Shown piece by piece: positions 19,208 through 31,800 of a stretch of 43,309 nt of DNA (positions are counted from its first letter, which is position 1; each line of letters starts with the position of its first letter). Under the pieces are notes generated by a model that was given only the letters and a program-made list of their open reading frames with translations, made no database searches and had not been told where the DNA came from. Source of the DNA: Methanobacteriota archaeon (lineage in GTDB: Archaea; Thermoplasmatota; Poseidoniia; Poseidoniales; Thalassarchaeaceae); assembly GCA_002712285.1 (NCBI GenBank), contig PATC01000001.1:6662-49970 (forward strand), read 5' to 3'. The position numbers were made by a program, and so were the translations under genes.

Positions 19208-21916
19208 GTGAAGCCCATGTCAGACGAACATCCCTTCAAGTCATTACGGGATTTTGAGACGTCTTCAGGGTCATCAGCAACCTACGCCGCCCTTTCTTCT
19301 TTGGAGGAATTAGGACTTGTCGAAAATATTGGGAATCTCCCTTACAGTATTCGAATTCTACTCGAAGCCGCCCTTCGAAAGTGTGATGGATTTCTAGTTA
19401 CTGAGGGAGATGTCAAGCGAATTGCAGGGTGGTCTCCTACACAGACGCCAGCTGAGATTCCGTTTATGCCCAGCCGTGTAATTTTACAGGATTTCACGGG
19501 CGTACCTGCCGTTGTGGATATCGCAGCTTTGCGTGACGCCATGGTTGAACTTGGAGGTGACCCTGTGAAGGTTAATCCTCAGGTCCCAGTTGATTTGGTG
19601 ATTGATCATAGTGTCCAAGTCGATGTCTCAGGTTTGTTTCCTGATGCTCGTGAACGTAATCTTGAGATTGAATATCAACGCAATATGGAGCGATATCAGT
19701 TCTTGAAATGGGGGCAACAATCACTGGATAATTTCCGTGCTGTTCCTCCTGGTCGCGGTATCGTCCATCAGGTGAATCTCGAATGGATTGCAAATGTTGC
19801 ACGTGAAGAGGGAGGAATCTGGTTGATGGATTCTCTCGTTGGAACTGATAGTCATACTACGATGATCAATGGTCTTGGTGTTCTTGGTTGGGGAGTGGGA
19901 GGTATCGAGGCTGAAGCCGTGATGTTAGGTCAACCGATTTACATGCTCTTGCCAGAGGTTGTTGGTTTTGAGCTGACAGGAACTCTCCGCCCAGGAGTTA
20001 CTGCTACTGATATGACGCTACGCATCGTTGAGATGTTACGTGAACATGGTGTTGTTGGCAAGTTCGTAGAATTCCATGGATTGGGTCTATCTAACCTATC
20101 GTTGCCGGACCGTGCTACGATTGCCAACATGGCTCCAGAATATGGTGCAACTTGTGGCTTCTTCCCTGTTGATGAGGTTACTCTCGATTACATGCGGCTG
20201 AGTGGTCGTGATGAGTCTCATATCGAAGATGTCAAGCGTTACATGGTTGCGCAAGGTATGTTCTGGACCCCCGAGGCATCCACTCCTGCCTACACTTCTT
20301 CGATTGCTCTCAATTTAGAGGATGTTGAACCTGCACTTGCTGGTCCTAAACGCCCTCAAGATCGAGTAGATCTTTCAGCGATGAAAGCACATTGGCGAGA
20401 GAGTCTCAATGCGCCCCTTGGACACCAAGGTCATGGAGTTGATAAATCGCAGAATCAGAATATAGTGGATGTATCCGCTCCATCTGGAGAATCTTTTGAT
20501 TTAGGTCATGGAGATGTCGTGATTGCGGCGATTACCTCATGCACGAATACTTCGAATCCTAGCGTAATGTTAGCCGCAGGTCTTCTCGCACGAAATGCGC
20601 GTGCTCGTGGATTAGAGATCAAGCCATGGGTTAAGCCCAGTCTAGCACCTGGGAGTCGTGTTGTAACAGAATACTACGATGCAGCAGGTCTGACAGATGA
20701 TCTTGCCGCACTTGGATTCAATGTTGTTGGATATGGTTGTACTACCTGTATCGGAAATTCAGGACCTTTGGATGCCCATATCGAGAATGGAATTGATGAA
20801 GGCGGCCTTATCGTCGGTTCAGTCATATCTGGAAATCGAAATTTTGAAGGCAGAGTTCACCAGAAGGTGAAAGCAAACTATCTCGCATCTCCTCCACTTG
20901 TTGTAGCGTACGCACTCGCTGGGACTCTTGATGTTGATTTTGAGGTTGACGCAATTGGTACCGATTCATCTGGCAAGCCAGTCATGCTTGCCGATATTTG
21001 GCCTTCTGACATGGAGATTCAGCAGGTTGTCGCGTCTTCTATCTCTCCTGAAATGTTTCGTGAACGGTATGCTGATGTCATGCAGGAGCCTCGCTGGGAT
21101 TCCATTGAGAGTCAGCCTTCTCCACTTTATCCTTGGGCAGATGAGTCAACTTACGTCCGCTTACCTTCATTCTTTGAAGGTATTGAGCCGAGTCCCGCTC
21201 CAATTAAGCCGATTCAAGGCGCCCATGTTTTGCTAAAACTCGGCGATTCGGTAACTACTGATCACATCAGTCCTGCGGGCGCCTTTCCTCATACTGGGCC
21301 TGCAGGCCAGTACCTTGTATCGAAAGGTGTCGAACCTCGCGATTTCAACTCCTTTGGTAGTCGCCGAGGTAACCATGAGGTTATGATGCGAGGTACCTTC
21401 GCAAACGTTCGAATCCGTAACCAAATTGCTCCTGATACTGAGGGAGGATATACCACTCATTTCCCATCTGGTGAAGTTACTTCGGTCTTTGATGCGAGTA
21501 TGAAGTATCAGGATGAAGGCATACCTCTAGTTGTTCTTGCAGGTTCCCAATATGGAACCGGTAGTAGCCGAGACTGGGCGGCAAAAGGCACACTTCTCCT
21601 CGGAGTGAAGGCCGTGATTGCGACTTCTTTTGAGAGGATTCATCGGAGTAATCTCGTGGGCATGGGTGTTCTTCCACTTACCTTCATAGATGGTGAGAAT
21701 GCGGCGAGTCTCGGTCTCGATGGAACGGAGACCTTCGACATCCCAGCAAGCGCAGACCTCATACCTTTGAGTAAGATTAGTGTCACTGCCCATCGCGCTG
21801 ATGGATCGACTGTAGAATTCGATACGATTGTTCGTCTCGACACTCCTGTCGAGGTGGAATATTACCGTAATGGTGGAATTCTTCAGACCGTTCTCCGAAA
21901 TCTCGCATTGACTTGA
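19208..21916 (+). CDS. acnA: Aconitate hydratase (AcnA/IRP-type)
   Basis: MPSRVILQDFTGVPAVVD, SLVGTDSHTTMINGLGVLGWGVGGIEAEAVMLGQP, ITSCTNTSNPSVM, GYGCTTCIGNSGPL, GSQYGTGSSRDWAAKGT. Confidence 0.96.
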   Translation: MKPMSDEHPFKSLRDFETSSGSSATYAALSSLEELGLVENIGNLPYSIRILLEAALRKCDGFLVTEGDVKRIAGWSPTQTPAEIPFMPSRVILQDFTGVPAVVDIAALRDAMVELGGDPVKVNPQVPVDLVIDHSVQVDVSGLFPDARERNLEIEYQRNMERYQFLKWGQQSLDNFRAVPPGRGIVHQVNLEWIANVAREEGGIWLMDSLVGTDSHTTMINGLGVLGWGVGGIEAEAVMLGQPIYMLLPEVVGFELTGTLRPGVTATDMTLRIVEMLREHGVVGKFVEFHGLGLSNLSLPDRATIANMAPEYGATCGFFPVDEVTLDYMRLSGRDESHIEDVKRYMVAQGMFWTPEASTPAYTSSIALNLEDVEPALAGPKRPQDRVDLSAMKAHWRESLNAPLGHQGHGVDKSQNQNIVDVSAPSGESFDLGHGDVVIAAITSCTNTSNPSVMLAAGLLARNARARGLEIKPWVKPSLAPGSRVVTEYYDAAGLTDDLAALGFNVVGYGCTTCIGNSGPLDAHIENGIDEGGLIVGSVISGNRNFEGRVHQKVKANYLASPPLVVAYALAGTLDVDFEVDAIGTDSSGKPVMLADIWPSDMEIQQVVASSISPEMFRERYADVMQEPRWDSIESQPSPLYPWADESTYVRLPSFFEGIEPSPAPIKPIQGAHVLLKLGDSVTTDHISPAGAFPHTGPAGQYLVSKGVEPRDFNSFGSRRGNHEVMMRGTFANVRIRNQIAPDTEGGYTTHFPSGEVTSVFDASMKYQDEGIPLVVLAGSQYGTGSSRDWAAKGTLLLGVKAVIATSFERIHRSNLVGMGVLPLTFIDGENAASLGLDGTETFDIPASADLIPLSKISVTAHRADGSTVEFDTIVRLDTPVEVEYYRNGGILQTVLRNLALT

Positions 21917-21921
21917 TTTAT

Positions 21922-22470
21922 TCAATCGATTTGATTCCAATATTCCTGAATCAGAGCAAGGGTGCTCTCATCACCTGCAGGTCCGAAGGAGCCCTCATGT
22001 CTCTGAATTTCTTCACCAACTGAATTGACGAAGATTACAGTTCCCGGTGCAAAGACATCCATCTGCTCTGCAAAATCGTCTCCCTCAATTACACGAGTGA
22101 ACGTGTACTCAAGTGTTTGACCAATGTTGTCGCCATCATCATCGAACTCATTTACAATATCGATCCACTCGACCATACTCACTCCCTGTGGTGCATAATC
22201 ATACTCGGTGGAGACAACAAGAACCTCGATTCCGGGGACTGAAGTGTTGAGGTTGTGCATATTATTGTGACAAGGCGTTCCGCACCATTGCGCACTGAAG
22301 ATGATAACATATGATGCTCCGAGGTAATCCTCTTTTTCGACGGTAGAGTTGGTGTGGTCAAGTAGGTTGTATTCAGGAAGTGGAATTACTTCTTCCGATT
22401 CCGATGTGCAGCCAGTTAGAGGAGCGAGCGCAATTAGTATGGTCAACAACAAGGTGACTACTCGGGACAT
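21922..22470 (-). CDS. Thioredoxin-fold lipoprotein with CxxxC (CGTPC) motif
   Basis: Signal with lipobox LAPLTGC; FSAQWCGTPCHNNM; cis-Pro-like FAPGTVIFVN. Confidence 0.75.
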   Translation of the reverse strand: MSRVVTLLLTILIALAPLTGCTSESEEVIPLPEYNLLDHTNSTVEKEDYLGASYVIIFSAQWCGTPCHNNMHNLNTSVPGIEVLVVSTEYDYAPQGVSMVEWIDIVNEFDDDGDNIGQTLEYTFTRVIEGDDFAEQMDVFAPGTVIFVNSVGEEIQRHEGSFGPAGDESTLALIQEYWNQID

Positions 22471-22560
22471 GTAGATTTGGTGAATATGATTGATTATGAA
22501 TGATTGGAAGAAATATGACTTTGCCGTTCATTTCAAAATCAACGAAGAGATGGGCTATGC

Positions 22561-23571
22561 ATGCGGTCCACTTTGAATCATATAGTTCCGCTGATTATAA
22601 TCCTCTTACTAATCCCGGTTGCTTCTTCCGAGGTTGGAGATCTGGATGAAGATGGCGTGCCCGATGAGCAGGACGCTTGTCCAGAAACTTTCGGTAATTC
22701 TACACTAGACCGTTTAGGGTGTATGGATACTGATGATGATGGCTGGTCCAACCCGGATGAAAATTGGACAGCTGCTTTTGGGGCAGATGCCTTCCCTGAG
22801 CGTGAAGATGCCTGGTCGGATACCGATGGTGATGGCTTTCCTAATCAGGCGTCGTTGTCAGACTCTGATGACTGTCCTTTCAAAAGTGGGACTTCAAGGG
22901 TCATTTTGAAGGGATGTTCCGATATTGACAGAGACCATGTTCCGGACCTGTATGATGATGATGCTGATGGAGATGGGATACGGAATGAGATGGAACGTGC
23001 AGCATCTACTGGGCGGTTCCTTTTCGATCCATTCGATGCGTCTTCAACTCCGGAGGACCGTGATTTCGACACAATTCCCGACGTCTTAGATGATGACAAC
23101 GACAACGATGGTTGGCCTGATGAAATTGAAATCGATCGAGGGAGCGATCATGAGAATCGAGACATGACTCCTCTAAACCAATACTTTGGGATTCAAACGG
23201 GTTTCATCTACCATGGCGGGTTATCATTCGGTGACGAATATGATGAAGGAGAACTCGAAATTTCACTGAGTTGGTTCATTTCTGTCTTGACAGGCGAGTT
23301 GGTTATTCCTATTGCATTGATCCCAATCTATGTGTTCCTCTTTGTTGTGCGGCGACGGAAGTATAACACAATCCTTACCATGATTGAGATTGAGAACGAT
23401 TTAGAGCGTTTGTTTGACCTTGAAATGGAGGTGAATGAACTCGTCCGTGCTCGTAGTATCAAGGTCTACCATGGACTTGTATTAAGGAACGCATTAGAAG
23501 AGAGAGAGAATATACTGTCTGATAGAGCTGCTCAAATTAAGGGTAGACATGGTGACTTTGAATCAGAATGA
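22561..23571 (+). CDS. Surface protein with thrombospondin type-3-like DxDxDG repeats, one TM and cytoplasmic helical tail
   Basis: Signal peptide; DLDEDGVPDEQDACPETFGNS, DTDGDGFPN, DDDNDNDGWPDE; TM ELVIPIALIPIYVFLFVV followed by RRRK and a charged helix. Confidence 0.8.
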   Translation: MRSTLNHIVPLIIILLLIPVASSEVGDLDEDGVPDEQDACPETFGNSTLDRLGCMDTDDDGWSNPDENWTAAFGADAFPEREDAWSDTDGDGFPNQASLSDSDDCPFKSGTSRVILKGCSDIDRDHVPDLYDDDADGDGIRNEMERAASTGRFLFDPFDASSTPEDRDFDTIPDVLDDDNDNDGWPDEIEIDRGSDHENRDMTPLNQYFGIQTGFIYHGGLSFGDEYDEGELEISLSWFISVLTGELVIPIALIPIYVFLFVVRRRKYNTILTMIEIENDLERLFDLEMEVNELVRARSIKVYHGLVLRNALEERENILSDRAAQIKGRHGDFESE

Positions 23572-23576
23572 CACAA

Positions 23577-25004
23577 TCACACTTGATCAACTTCAATTAG
23601 ATTCTCAAGAAAACGAGTGACTGCCTCTTTATCCACGGATGGTTGTGCTGCAGCGAAACGAATCACAAGGCGTCCATCTAATCGTGCATCGATGACCATC
23701 GCAGTCCCATCTCGTTCAAGTTGGTCTCTTGCCTTCCTTACCCGCATATCGCCCTCTTCTATTGTTTCGTTTTCTTTGGGTGTGAATCGGATACATACGT
23801 TGGTGAATTGATGTGATATTAGCTCCACCTCCTCCCTTTTTTCTACGAGTTTCGCTAAGTGATCTGCAACGTCCATGCATGAATCAACAATCTTGCCGAA
23901 TCCGTCGCTACCTGTGTCCAACCAAGTCAGCCAGAGTTTGAGGGCATCTGCACGCCTTCCACATTGTGGGGAGATGCGCCCGAGGCTCTGGCTACTCACG
24001 GGGTCGTCGAATAGATAGTCTCCCTTTTCTGTGTGAGCCATTGCATTTTCAAGGACACGACCATCACGAAGTAGGAACATAGAGCAAACCATGGAAGCCC
24101 CAAGCATCTTGTGCGCATCGAAAGTCACTGAATCGGCTCTTTCTATTCCATTCAGCATGGTACGATATCGCTCAGAAAAGAGAACCGAACCGCCCCATGC
24201 TGCATCTACATGGTGCCAAATACCGTGATTTTCCGCAATGTCTGCAATTGCATTGAGGTCTTCGAATGCCCCTCGTACGGTGCTACCTGCAGTCGAAACG
24301 ATGGCCATCGGCTCCATGCCATCTTCTTTCACATCGTGAATCGCTTTGATTAAATCAGAAGGTTGCATGATTCCATAATTTGTTGGGACGCGTATGATGG
24401 AATCCATACCAATGCCCATCCTGTTCATAGCCGAATCTACAGAGTAATGCGCTTCGTCTGAAGTCAGTACACACAACCTATGCCCCTGAATTCCAGTCCT
24501 ATGGGATCCTGGGATCAAGTTCTCACGAGCACATATGAGCCCGAGTTCATTGCTGTTTGAACCGCCTGTAGTAAATATCCCATTAGCATTGAAGCCTATT
24601 CGTTCTGCAATTCCCCGAATCATCTCTCGTTCGATGATAGTTGCAGCAGGAGATACTGCGAAGGAATGCATAGTGGTGTTTCGTATATCTGCCAGAAGGG
24701 ATCCGATTACGGATGCGGGTTGTGACGCTCCCCAGAATGCTCGCATAAATTCGGGTAAATCGGTCCTTACTGCGGATTGTAAGTAGGCGTCGATTGCACT
24801 CTTCACTCTTTCAGGGCCACCTGCAGTTTCACTCGTAAAAGGTCCGAGTAATTGTTGGATTTCTTTCGGGTCCATTCCGTTGTGGAGTTGCGCTTGAGCT
24901 TCTGCTTCCGACGTTAGGATGTGCTGGATGAGCTTATCCCTGTCGTGCGTGTTCATAGCATCCACGAGTCGGCTACAGGTTTTGAGGCTGTGTGGCATAG
25001 CCAC
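23577..25004 (-). CDS. PLP-dependent group II decarboxylase (Glu/aromatic amino-acid/sulfinoalanine decarboxylase-like)
   Basis: GIFTTGGSNSNELGL, WHHVDAAWGGSVLFS, TFDAHKMLGASMVCSMFLLRD (PLP lysine), SLGRISPQCGRRADALKLWLTW. Confidence 0.88.
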   Translation of the reverse strand: MAMPHSLKTCSRLVDAMNTHDRDKLIQHILTSEAEAQAQLHNGMDPKEIQQLLGPFTSETAGGPERVKSAIDAYLQSAVRTDLPEFMRAFWGASQPASVIGSLLADIRNTTMHSFAVSPAATIIEREMIRGIAERIGFNANGIFTTGGSNSNELGLICARENLIPGSHRTGIQGHRLCVLTSDEAHYSVDSAMNRMGIGMDSIIRVPTNYGIMQPSDLIKAIHDVKEDGMEPMAIVSTAGSTVRGAFEDLNAIADIAENHGIWHHVDAAWGGSVLFSERYRTMLNGIERADSVTFDAHKMLGASMVCSMFLLRDGRVLENAMAHTEKGDYLFDDPVSSQSLGRISPQCGRRADALKLWLTWLDTGSDGFGKIVDSCMDVADHLAKLVEKREEVELISHQFTNVCIRFTPKENETIEEGDMRVRKARDQLERDGTAMVIDARLDGRLVIRFAAAQPSVDKEAVTRFLENLIEVDQV

Positions 25005-25079
25005 TCTCTAATCTACAGACAAACGCTCCTCCATTCGATTGATTGAAAGACCGGGGCTCAAGCAGATAGTTCCATGGCC

Positions 25080-25733
25080 ATGTCAGGTCCCGTCCGATTC
25101 AGATACCGGAATCAGGAGGAGGACATCGATGTTCTCATTCAAGGGGATGCAGATTGGGTAGAACAAATCCGAGACGAACTCGGTCTTTCAGGAAATGGTC
25201 CAGGATTCCTATCTCCTGTATTTGATTCTGCAGGTCCTCGGCCATCGTCTCGTTCCTCCATTCGATCATCATCTAGAACAGCTGAGTCCGATGATTCCAT
25301 CTCTATTCGTCCAGGTCCAGAACCAGATCCAAGTAAAATTCCGGCTTCAATTCGAGAGATTGGCGCCCTAGATATCCATCAGGAGTTTGTAGGAATGAAT
25401 TTGACTCCAGCATCTGAAATAGATTTCAATGCTATTCAGAAAGAATTCGACGCTTTAGGTCCCTTTGAACCACTCGAAGATGCCGGGACTGAGCGTGCAC
25501 TCGAAGAGAAAACTCTTCAGGTTTTAATGAGCCAATTAGTTCAGGTTCACGGTATGATTGCGATTCCAGAAACGATGCTCCACAGTATTCTTGGAGAACG
25601 CTTTAGCATGAGTTTAGAAGAGTTTGGAAAATGGTTACGTCGTTTGTGGAGAATGGGTCGTCTTGAACGAATGTTCGGTTCAGATGGCTCTGATTCTTAC
25701 GTTCCCTTTCCTTATTGGCTTGAACGCGAATAA
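25080..25733 (+). CDS. Hypothetical protein (acidic/Ser-rich linker, C-terminal wHTH-like helical region)
   Basis: 219-aa ORF in track (start 25074 or 25080); no family recognised. Confidence 0.55.
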   Translation: MSGPVRFRYRNQEEDIDVLIQGDADWVEQIRDELGLSGNGPGFLSPVFDSAGPRPSSRSSIRSSSRTAESDDSISIRPGPEPDPSKIPASIREIGALDIHQEFVGMNLTPASEIDFNAIQKEFDALGPFEPLEDAGTERALEEKTLQVLMSQLVQVHGMIAIPETMLHSILGERFSMSLEEFGKWLRRLWRMGRLERMFGSDGSDSYVPFPYWLERE

Positions 25734-25827
25734 ATATCGATATGTTACCTCTGTCTTCGCTTTTCAGAAACAGAGTTTGGAGCACGACCCCATAACCCTC
25801 AATAAGAGTCGGTTAACTCAGACGTTC

Positions 25828-28800
25828 ATGATGTCCCTAGCGAATGCCACGAATGATTCCAACAGGAGGCGGCGTCTTTCTTTCTTCTTAACAAGTCTGA
25901 TGCTAACCTCTCTCCTGATTGGGTTGGCCCCAAATGCTGTCGCGTCTCACGAAAAGACGTACCATACGACGAAGAACCCTACGACAATTGCCGCAGGTGA
26001 TCTTGACTGTGACGGAGATAATGATCTTGTGACTGGTTCTGAAATGGGTAACTTCCTTACAATCCTCTACAATGAGAATGGTGATTTTTCAGATCGACAG
26101 GATGTTTGGACGAATAACAATAATTCACGTCGTGCAGGATTCGCTGATATTGCAGATTCTAGTGATGTAGACATAGGTGACATTGATGACGACGGTAGTC
26201 CTGACATCATCTACTTCCAAGGAAATATCCGTACTGTCAGTGGCCCCTCAGTCATGGGTAACATCACAATTCTTTACGGCGATTGTGCTGGCGGTTGGAC
26301 CGCATCTAATCCGATTACTGTATCTCCAAATGCAATCGGAATTGAGGTTGCAGACATAGACGGAGACGGAAATGACGACATTGTTGGATTGTTCATTGAT
26401 GTCACCGTAGTGAACATGCAGTTAGCGATTTTCCGGGGCCCTGATCCAACTCAGGTCAACAATCAGGCTACGACCACAATGCCGCTTGGTGGCACCTCAG
26501 GTGCATATTACTATGATTTCGCACTGGGGTCATATGGCGAGACTGTTGCTGGAGGTGGGATTGGAACACCTGTTGGAGATTGTGAAGATCTAGATGCCTG
26601 GTTGATGACATCTCCTCCTTACAACGGTCCTCAATCAGGATTCGATCCTGGAAATTGGGATAACGTGACAATCATCGAATACGATTGCACTACGAACCAG
26701 TTTTACAATCCAAATACTGCTCCAAACAATGTTCACAAGTTCGCAATGGGAACAGACAATGATGGTAAAATCGACGTTGCAGATACTGATGGCGATACAG
26801 TCGTTGATATGGTTGCAATGAATGATGGCTGGGACCAGAACGTTACCTATGCCACTGGTGGTGGAACGACTTGGACCACTGGTAATCTTGCCTTCATCGG
26901 TGATTTTGTAGGTTCAGATGTCAGTATTGAAGACATCAATCAAGATGGTCACATGGACTTGGTCGTACCGAGCATGTTGACAGTTACTACCGTTACTTCT
27001 ACCGCATTGGGTAACAGTACTATCCTCTCTACAGACAATCTTCAGGACCAGAATACAGTTCAGATTATCTTATCCGATGGTTCGGGAGGTTGGGAGAGTC
27101 CTCAGTCCTTCGATGTCGGTCGTCGTCCAACTATGGCAATTGTTTCACAATTAACTGGTGGCTCTAGCAGTGCTCTTGACATCGCTGTTGGTCAGCGTGA
27201 CTATACATTCAGTTTCGTTGATGGTTCCTTATGGATTGATTCCAAGGGTTGGGGTGGAAGTGTAGATTCTGTTACGATTGTGCAACTGGATAACCAAGAT
27301 CTCGGTGTGACTGGCCTATCGGTCTCACCAGCAGCCTTCAATCCGTTTACTCAGAGTGCACAACTTGGTGCAGGAACTCGGAATGTGAATGTAACAGTTC
27401 GAAACACTGGTCTTGAAACAGTTAGTGGTTCAGCTGACGTCGAAGTTAAGGTTCGTGACATCCTCTCTGGTACTGACACAATTGTCTATGCCAATGATTT
27501 TGATGGCAATGTCGATTCCTCTAACTGTGCTGGATGTAATTTGGATGCAGTTTCTTACTCTGGTGAATGGGGCTCTGGAAGTTCATGGCACGTTGAGCAG
27601 GCATCAAATACATCCAACAAAGCAGATACACGCTTCGAAGCTCATGACAATCCTACTGGTTTCATGTGGGCCGGCCTAAGAGCTGCGAATTCTTCTGATG
27701 GAGGATCCCTAGAGACTGGATATTACAACAATATGGATGAAGCGTTCATTGTTGAGAACATCGATCTCAGGAATTCTGATACCGCAGCGATGGATATCGA
27801 CATGCTTTGTGCGGTTGGTTACTCGATGGTTTACTACAGCAGTACAGGTATTGCTAACCGTGTTCTTTACGATGATTCCTGCACAATTGATGTATGGTCT
27901 GAAGCAGATGGATGGGAGAGCGTTAGTTACTTCGGTGGTCACGACAATGATCGTGTGTTGTATATTCAAAATGGGTATGCTCCTGAGCGTGCAGTGAACA
28001 ACAACTTGTACTATCAAGGTACTATCTACAACTGGTTAAATCTAACAGGTGAAAATGCGATTGACCTAACAGAATGGGCTGGCGAAGTGGTCGATATCCG
28101 CTTCCGCTTCCGCACTGGTTTCGATGGTTCTGTAGGAACAGATGATGAAACAAACCAGACACAATGGGATGGTTTCGCTTTCGATAATCTCTCGATTCGA
28201 AAGACTGTTTCCTCATTCGGTGCTAGTCCTCAAGTTTCGTCACAAACCTTGACACTGAACAACTTCGCTCCAGGTGATGAGGAAATTGTAACACTCTCAG
28301 CGAATTTCGTTAACGGTACGACTTACTTGATTGAGACTTCAATTTCTTCCACAAGTGGAATAACTAATGGTGACGCTACGAATGACGATGCGAAGTTCAG
28401 CACTCTCGTTGAGAATCTGTATGATCCAGCGACTAGTGATATCACTTCACTCGAGAAGGGCGCACTGTACGCAGCAGATACCTACCCCATTGATGTGGAG
28501 GTCGTAAACCGTGGAAATACAGTTACTGACTTTGAGGTTGTAGCTAATGTCTACACTGCCCAGAGTTCAGAGCTCCTTTCCGAGGACTTTGAAGCCGGTT
28601 CAGGGGGCTTCCAGTTTGGTGATGATGGCGATAACTTTGGAGTAGTAATCGACGATACAGCTGCCAATGTCCAGAACTCACTTGTCCCTCAGAATCGCCC
28701 AGTATTCGAAGGTGCAGCTTACTGGTTTGGCGGTCCTGATGATGGATACGGTCAGGACTGGAATGAGACAATGAATCTAGCCACTATCGATCTCACGAAT

Positions 28801-31800
28801 ATGCAGGGCGACTTTGCATACCTAAACTTCGATTACTTTGCCGAGATGGAAGTCCTTGAAGACTCCAACGGAAACGTCGTTGGATGGACAGCTGAGACTG
28901 GACTTGAAACATCTTGGCGCTCTGGAAGTACTACCTACAATGGTGTCGTTTACGGTTCTTGGAACGATATTAACGAGAACGGTGTTCTAAACAATCAAAC
29001 CTGTGAGGATATCGATGATGATGGTTATCTCGATGAGGTTGAGACTTTCGGTGACCGCCCAGACGATGGTAACTATCGTGTTTGGTTCGACTCAGAGGGT
29101 CTCAAGAAGTCGGTAACTCTGGATCTCACTCACGTCTATCTGTTGAATACAACTAACACAAATTCGAATTTGTGGAGGACTGAGTGTTTGTCCTTTAGTG
29201 GTTTCGAGGTTGACTTTACGTGGCGATTCCAGTCCGATTCAAACGGTGCGACAGGTGCGAACGGTCTCGCAGGATTTGGATTGGATAATATCAGTGTAAC
29301 AGAGTTTACCTTCGTGCCTGATCAGACATACTCCACTACAGTAACAGGTCTTGATTCTCAAGAAGATCGCGTTGTAACTGTAGGTAATCACCCGTTTACC
29401 CAAGGTATCTACAGGATTGATGCAATCAGTGTGTTCGATAATACGACACAAGGAACTGATTGGTATGGTGCTCAAGAGCTCCTACTATCGAATAATCTCA
29501 CTCGTATTGTATTCGACGTGGCTTCAGTTGATGTCCTCCTTCGGCCACCCGATGTGCTATCTTGCGTTGAGGAGATTATCCCCTGCAGTTATCCAATTGA
29601 CGACGCTAAGAATCACGACTTCAGTCTCAGCCTCGATAATGGTGTCCTTGCAGGTGATTACAACATCATGATGTCAGTTGTCGATACCTCAACGAATACA
29701 GCAGTCGTAGGTTCCCCATTCAACTCAGAATCCGGATTGATTAGCCTAACTCCACACGAGAGAACGAATGTATCTTGGATTGCTGCATTCGATGGTTGGG
29801 CGGATGGAAAGGTGTACAATATCTCGTTCTATGCAGAACTTGCTGACGGAACACCTTCTGGAAATATGCATTACTTCAACATCCTCTTTGAGGATAATAT
29901 CGATGTTGCAATACTTTCCGCTCCTACCGATCAGGACCGTTTGAAGACGGTTCGTGAAGACCTTGAGGCTATGGGGATGACATATACTCAGTTTAAGCCA
30001 GACGACTGGGCTACTTATGTGAACTCAGACTGGATTGACCCGTTGAAGTACAACAAGGTCTTGCTTCCATGGCAGACTGAAAACAACGTTCTGAACGGGA
30101 ACTACTACAGTCGTCTTGCACTGGGCATTGGTGGCAATCCGTCGCCAACCATGGTCTTGACCAGTTACATGAATGGTGGTGGTACTGTGCAGATGCATCT
30201 TGGTCCGTATGCGGATTCTCCGCACAATGCTTACCTTAACAACAAGTTACCTTTCGGTATTGAGATTCAAGATCGCGACACAACGACTAACCCACAAGTA
30301 ACATACCAGGACATGACGATTCTAGATCCATATCACAATATGATGGAGGATATTGTTCCATCTTCATTTGTTGGTGTTAACAGCGGAAATTATGTCTCTA
30401 ACGCTGTAATCAATACTGGACAAACGGGTAACGATCAGATGCCATACATTTGTGGAGGTCCGATTACGAATCCACGAACTGGTTTTGATACATCTTTCCA
30501 CAACATAATTCAGGGACCTGAGTCATCTATGTCCCTCTTGGCAACTTGTGGATATGGATCAGGAGGTCTGATTGTTACTACTATTGATGTCGAGAATGAG
30601 GCAGTTACCAACAAGTATGGTGATACCACTTTCCCAATCCTGAGTAATTTGCTTTCATACCAAATGAACCCTTACCCATCTGGGTTTGGAATTGCTGGCG
30701 GAGATGACTGGAATTTGCTAATCAATGGCGAAGCGCCTGATTGGGATACAGTCAACGGAAACTATCAGCGAATGTATCTGAAGTCATCAGCAGAGCTTGA
30801 CTTCTCCTTTGAATCGACCGTATCTGGTCTTGATGCGAACTGGGAGATTCGTTCAGGTGATGCTTTCGATGTAACAAAGTGGGATGGTGGAGTACTACCT
30901 GCTGGCCAGTTTGATCATACTCCTGACGATTCACATACTGCATCTTTCTGCGTTCTTGATACTTCCTCATCGACGAACTGCAAGACAGATGCATCATGGA
31001 TTGTAACAATCTTCCTCCATGATTCGGCAGGTCATGTGCGCAAGGCGAGTATTGAGTTAGTCACTAATGATATTCAGGCTGATGAGGACCGTCCTATTGC
31101 TCACTTCTCAGTTGTGGATCGACTAGATACTTCTGGATACATCACTTCTCTCGATACATACGAAGTCAATGGAGAACAGTGGATGTTCTTCGAGATTCGT
31201 TGCCCTGGTGACGAGACAGATCCTTGTGAGCGACGTGTATATTTCGATGCAAGTGAGAGTTCTGACAATGATTCCACAGATGGAACCAGCGGTATCACTG
31301 AGTATGAGTGGAGAGTATACTCTGACCGCTACTACAACCAACTTCCAGGCTCTCCTTACCACGAGTATATCCGTGGAACGGATTCCTTCTCCTATGCGTT
31401 CAGAAATGTGACTGTTAATCCAAGTGGTATGAATAACGGTACTCCAATCCGAATTGATTTGACAGTTCAGGACCGAGCGAACAAGGACTCAGAGAAGTAC
31501 CGAATGTTCTTCCAAGTTGTCCCCGATAGTTTCGGTGATGCTGAAGCACAAGTTTCTATCACTAATCCATCAGCTGGAGATACACAATCCGGCGCCTTTG
31601 TATGGATTAACGGTAGTGTAACTAGCGGTGTCGAAGAGAACGATTTGTCAATCTATGTAGCACTCTCTGGTAGCGATTTGAATCTGACACCTACCCAACA
31701 ATTCGCAAGGGCCCAAGCGATGAAGTTCAACTCTTCAAGTAACCTCGCGAATGGTGAAGAATTCAGCCTAACTCTCAGTATTGAAGACCTCTACTTAGAG

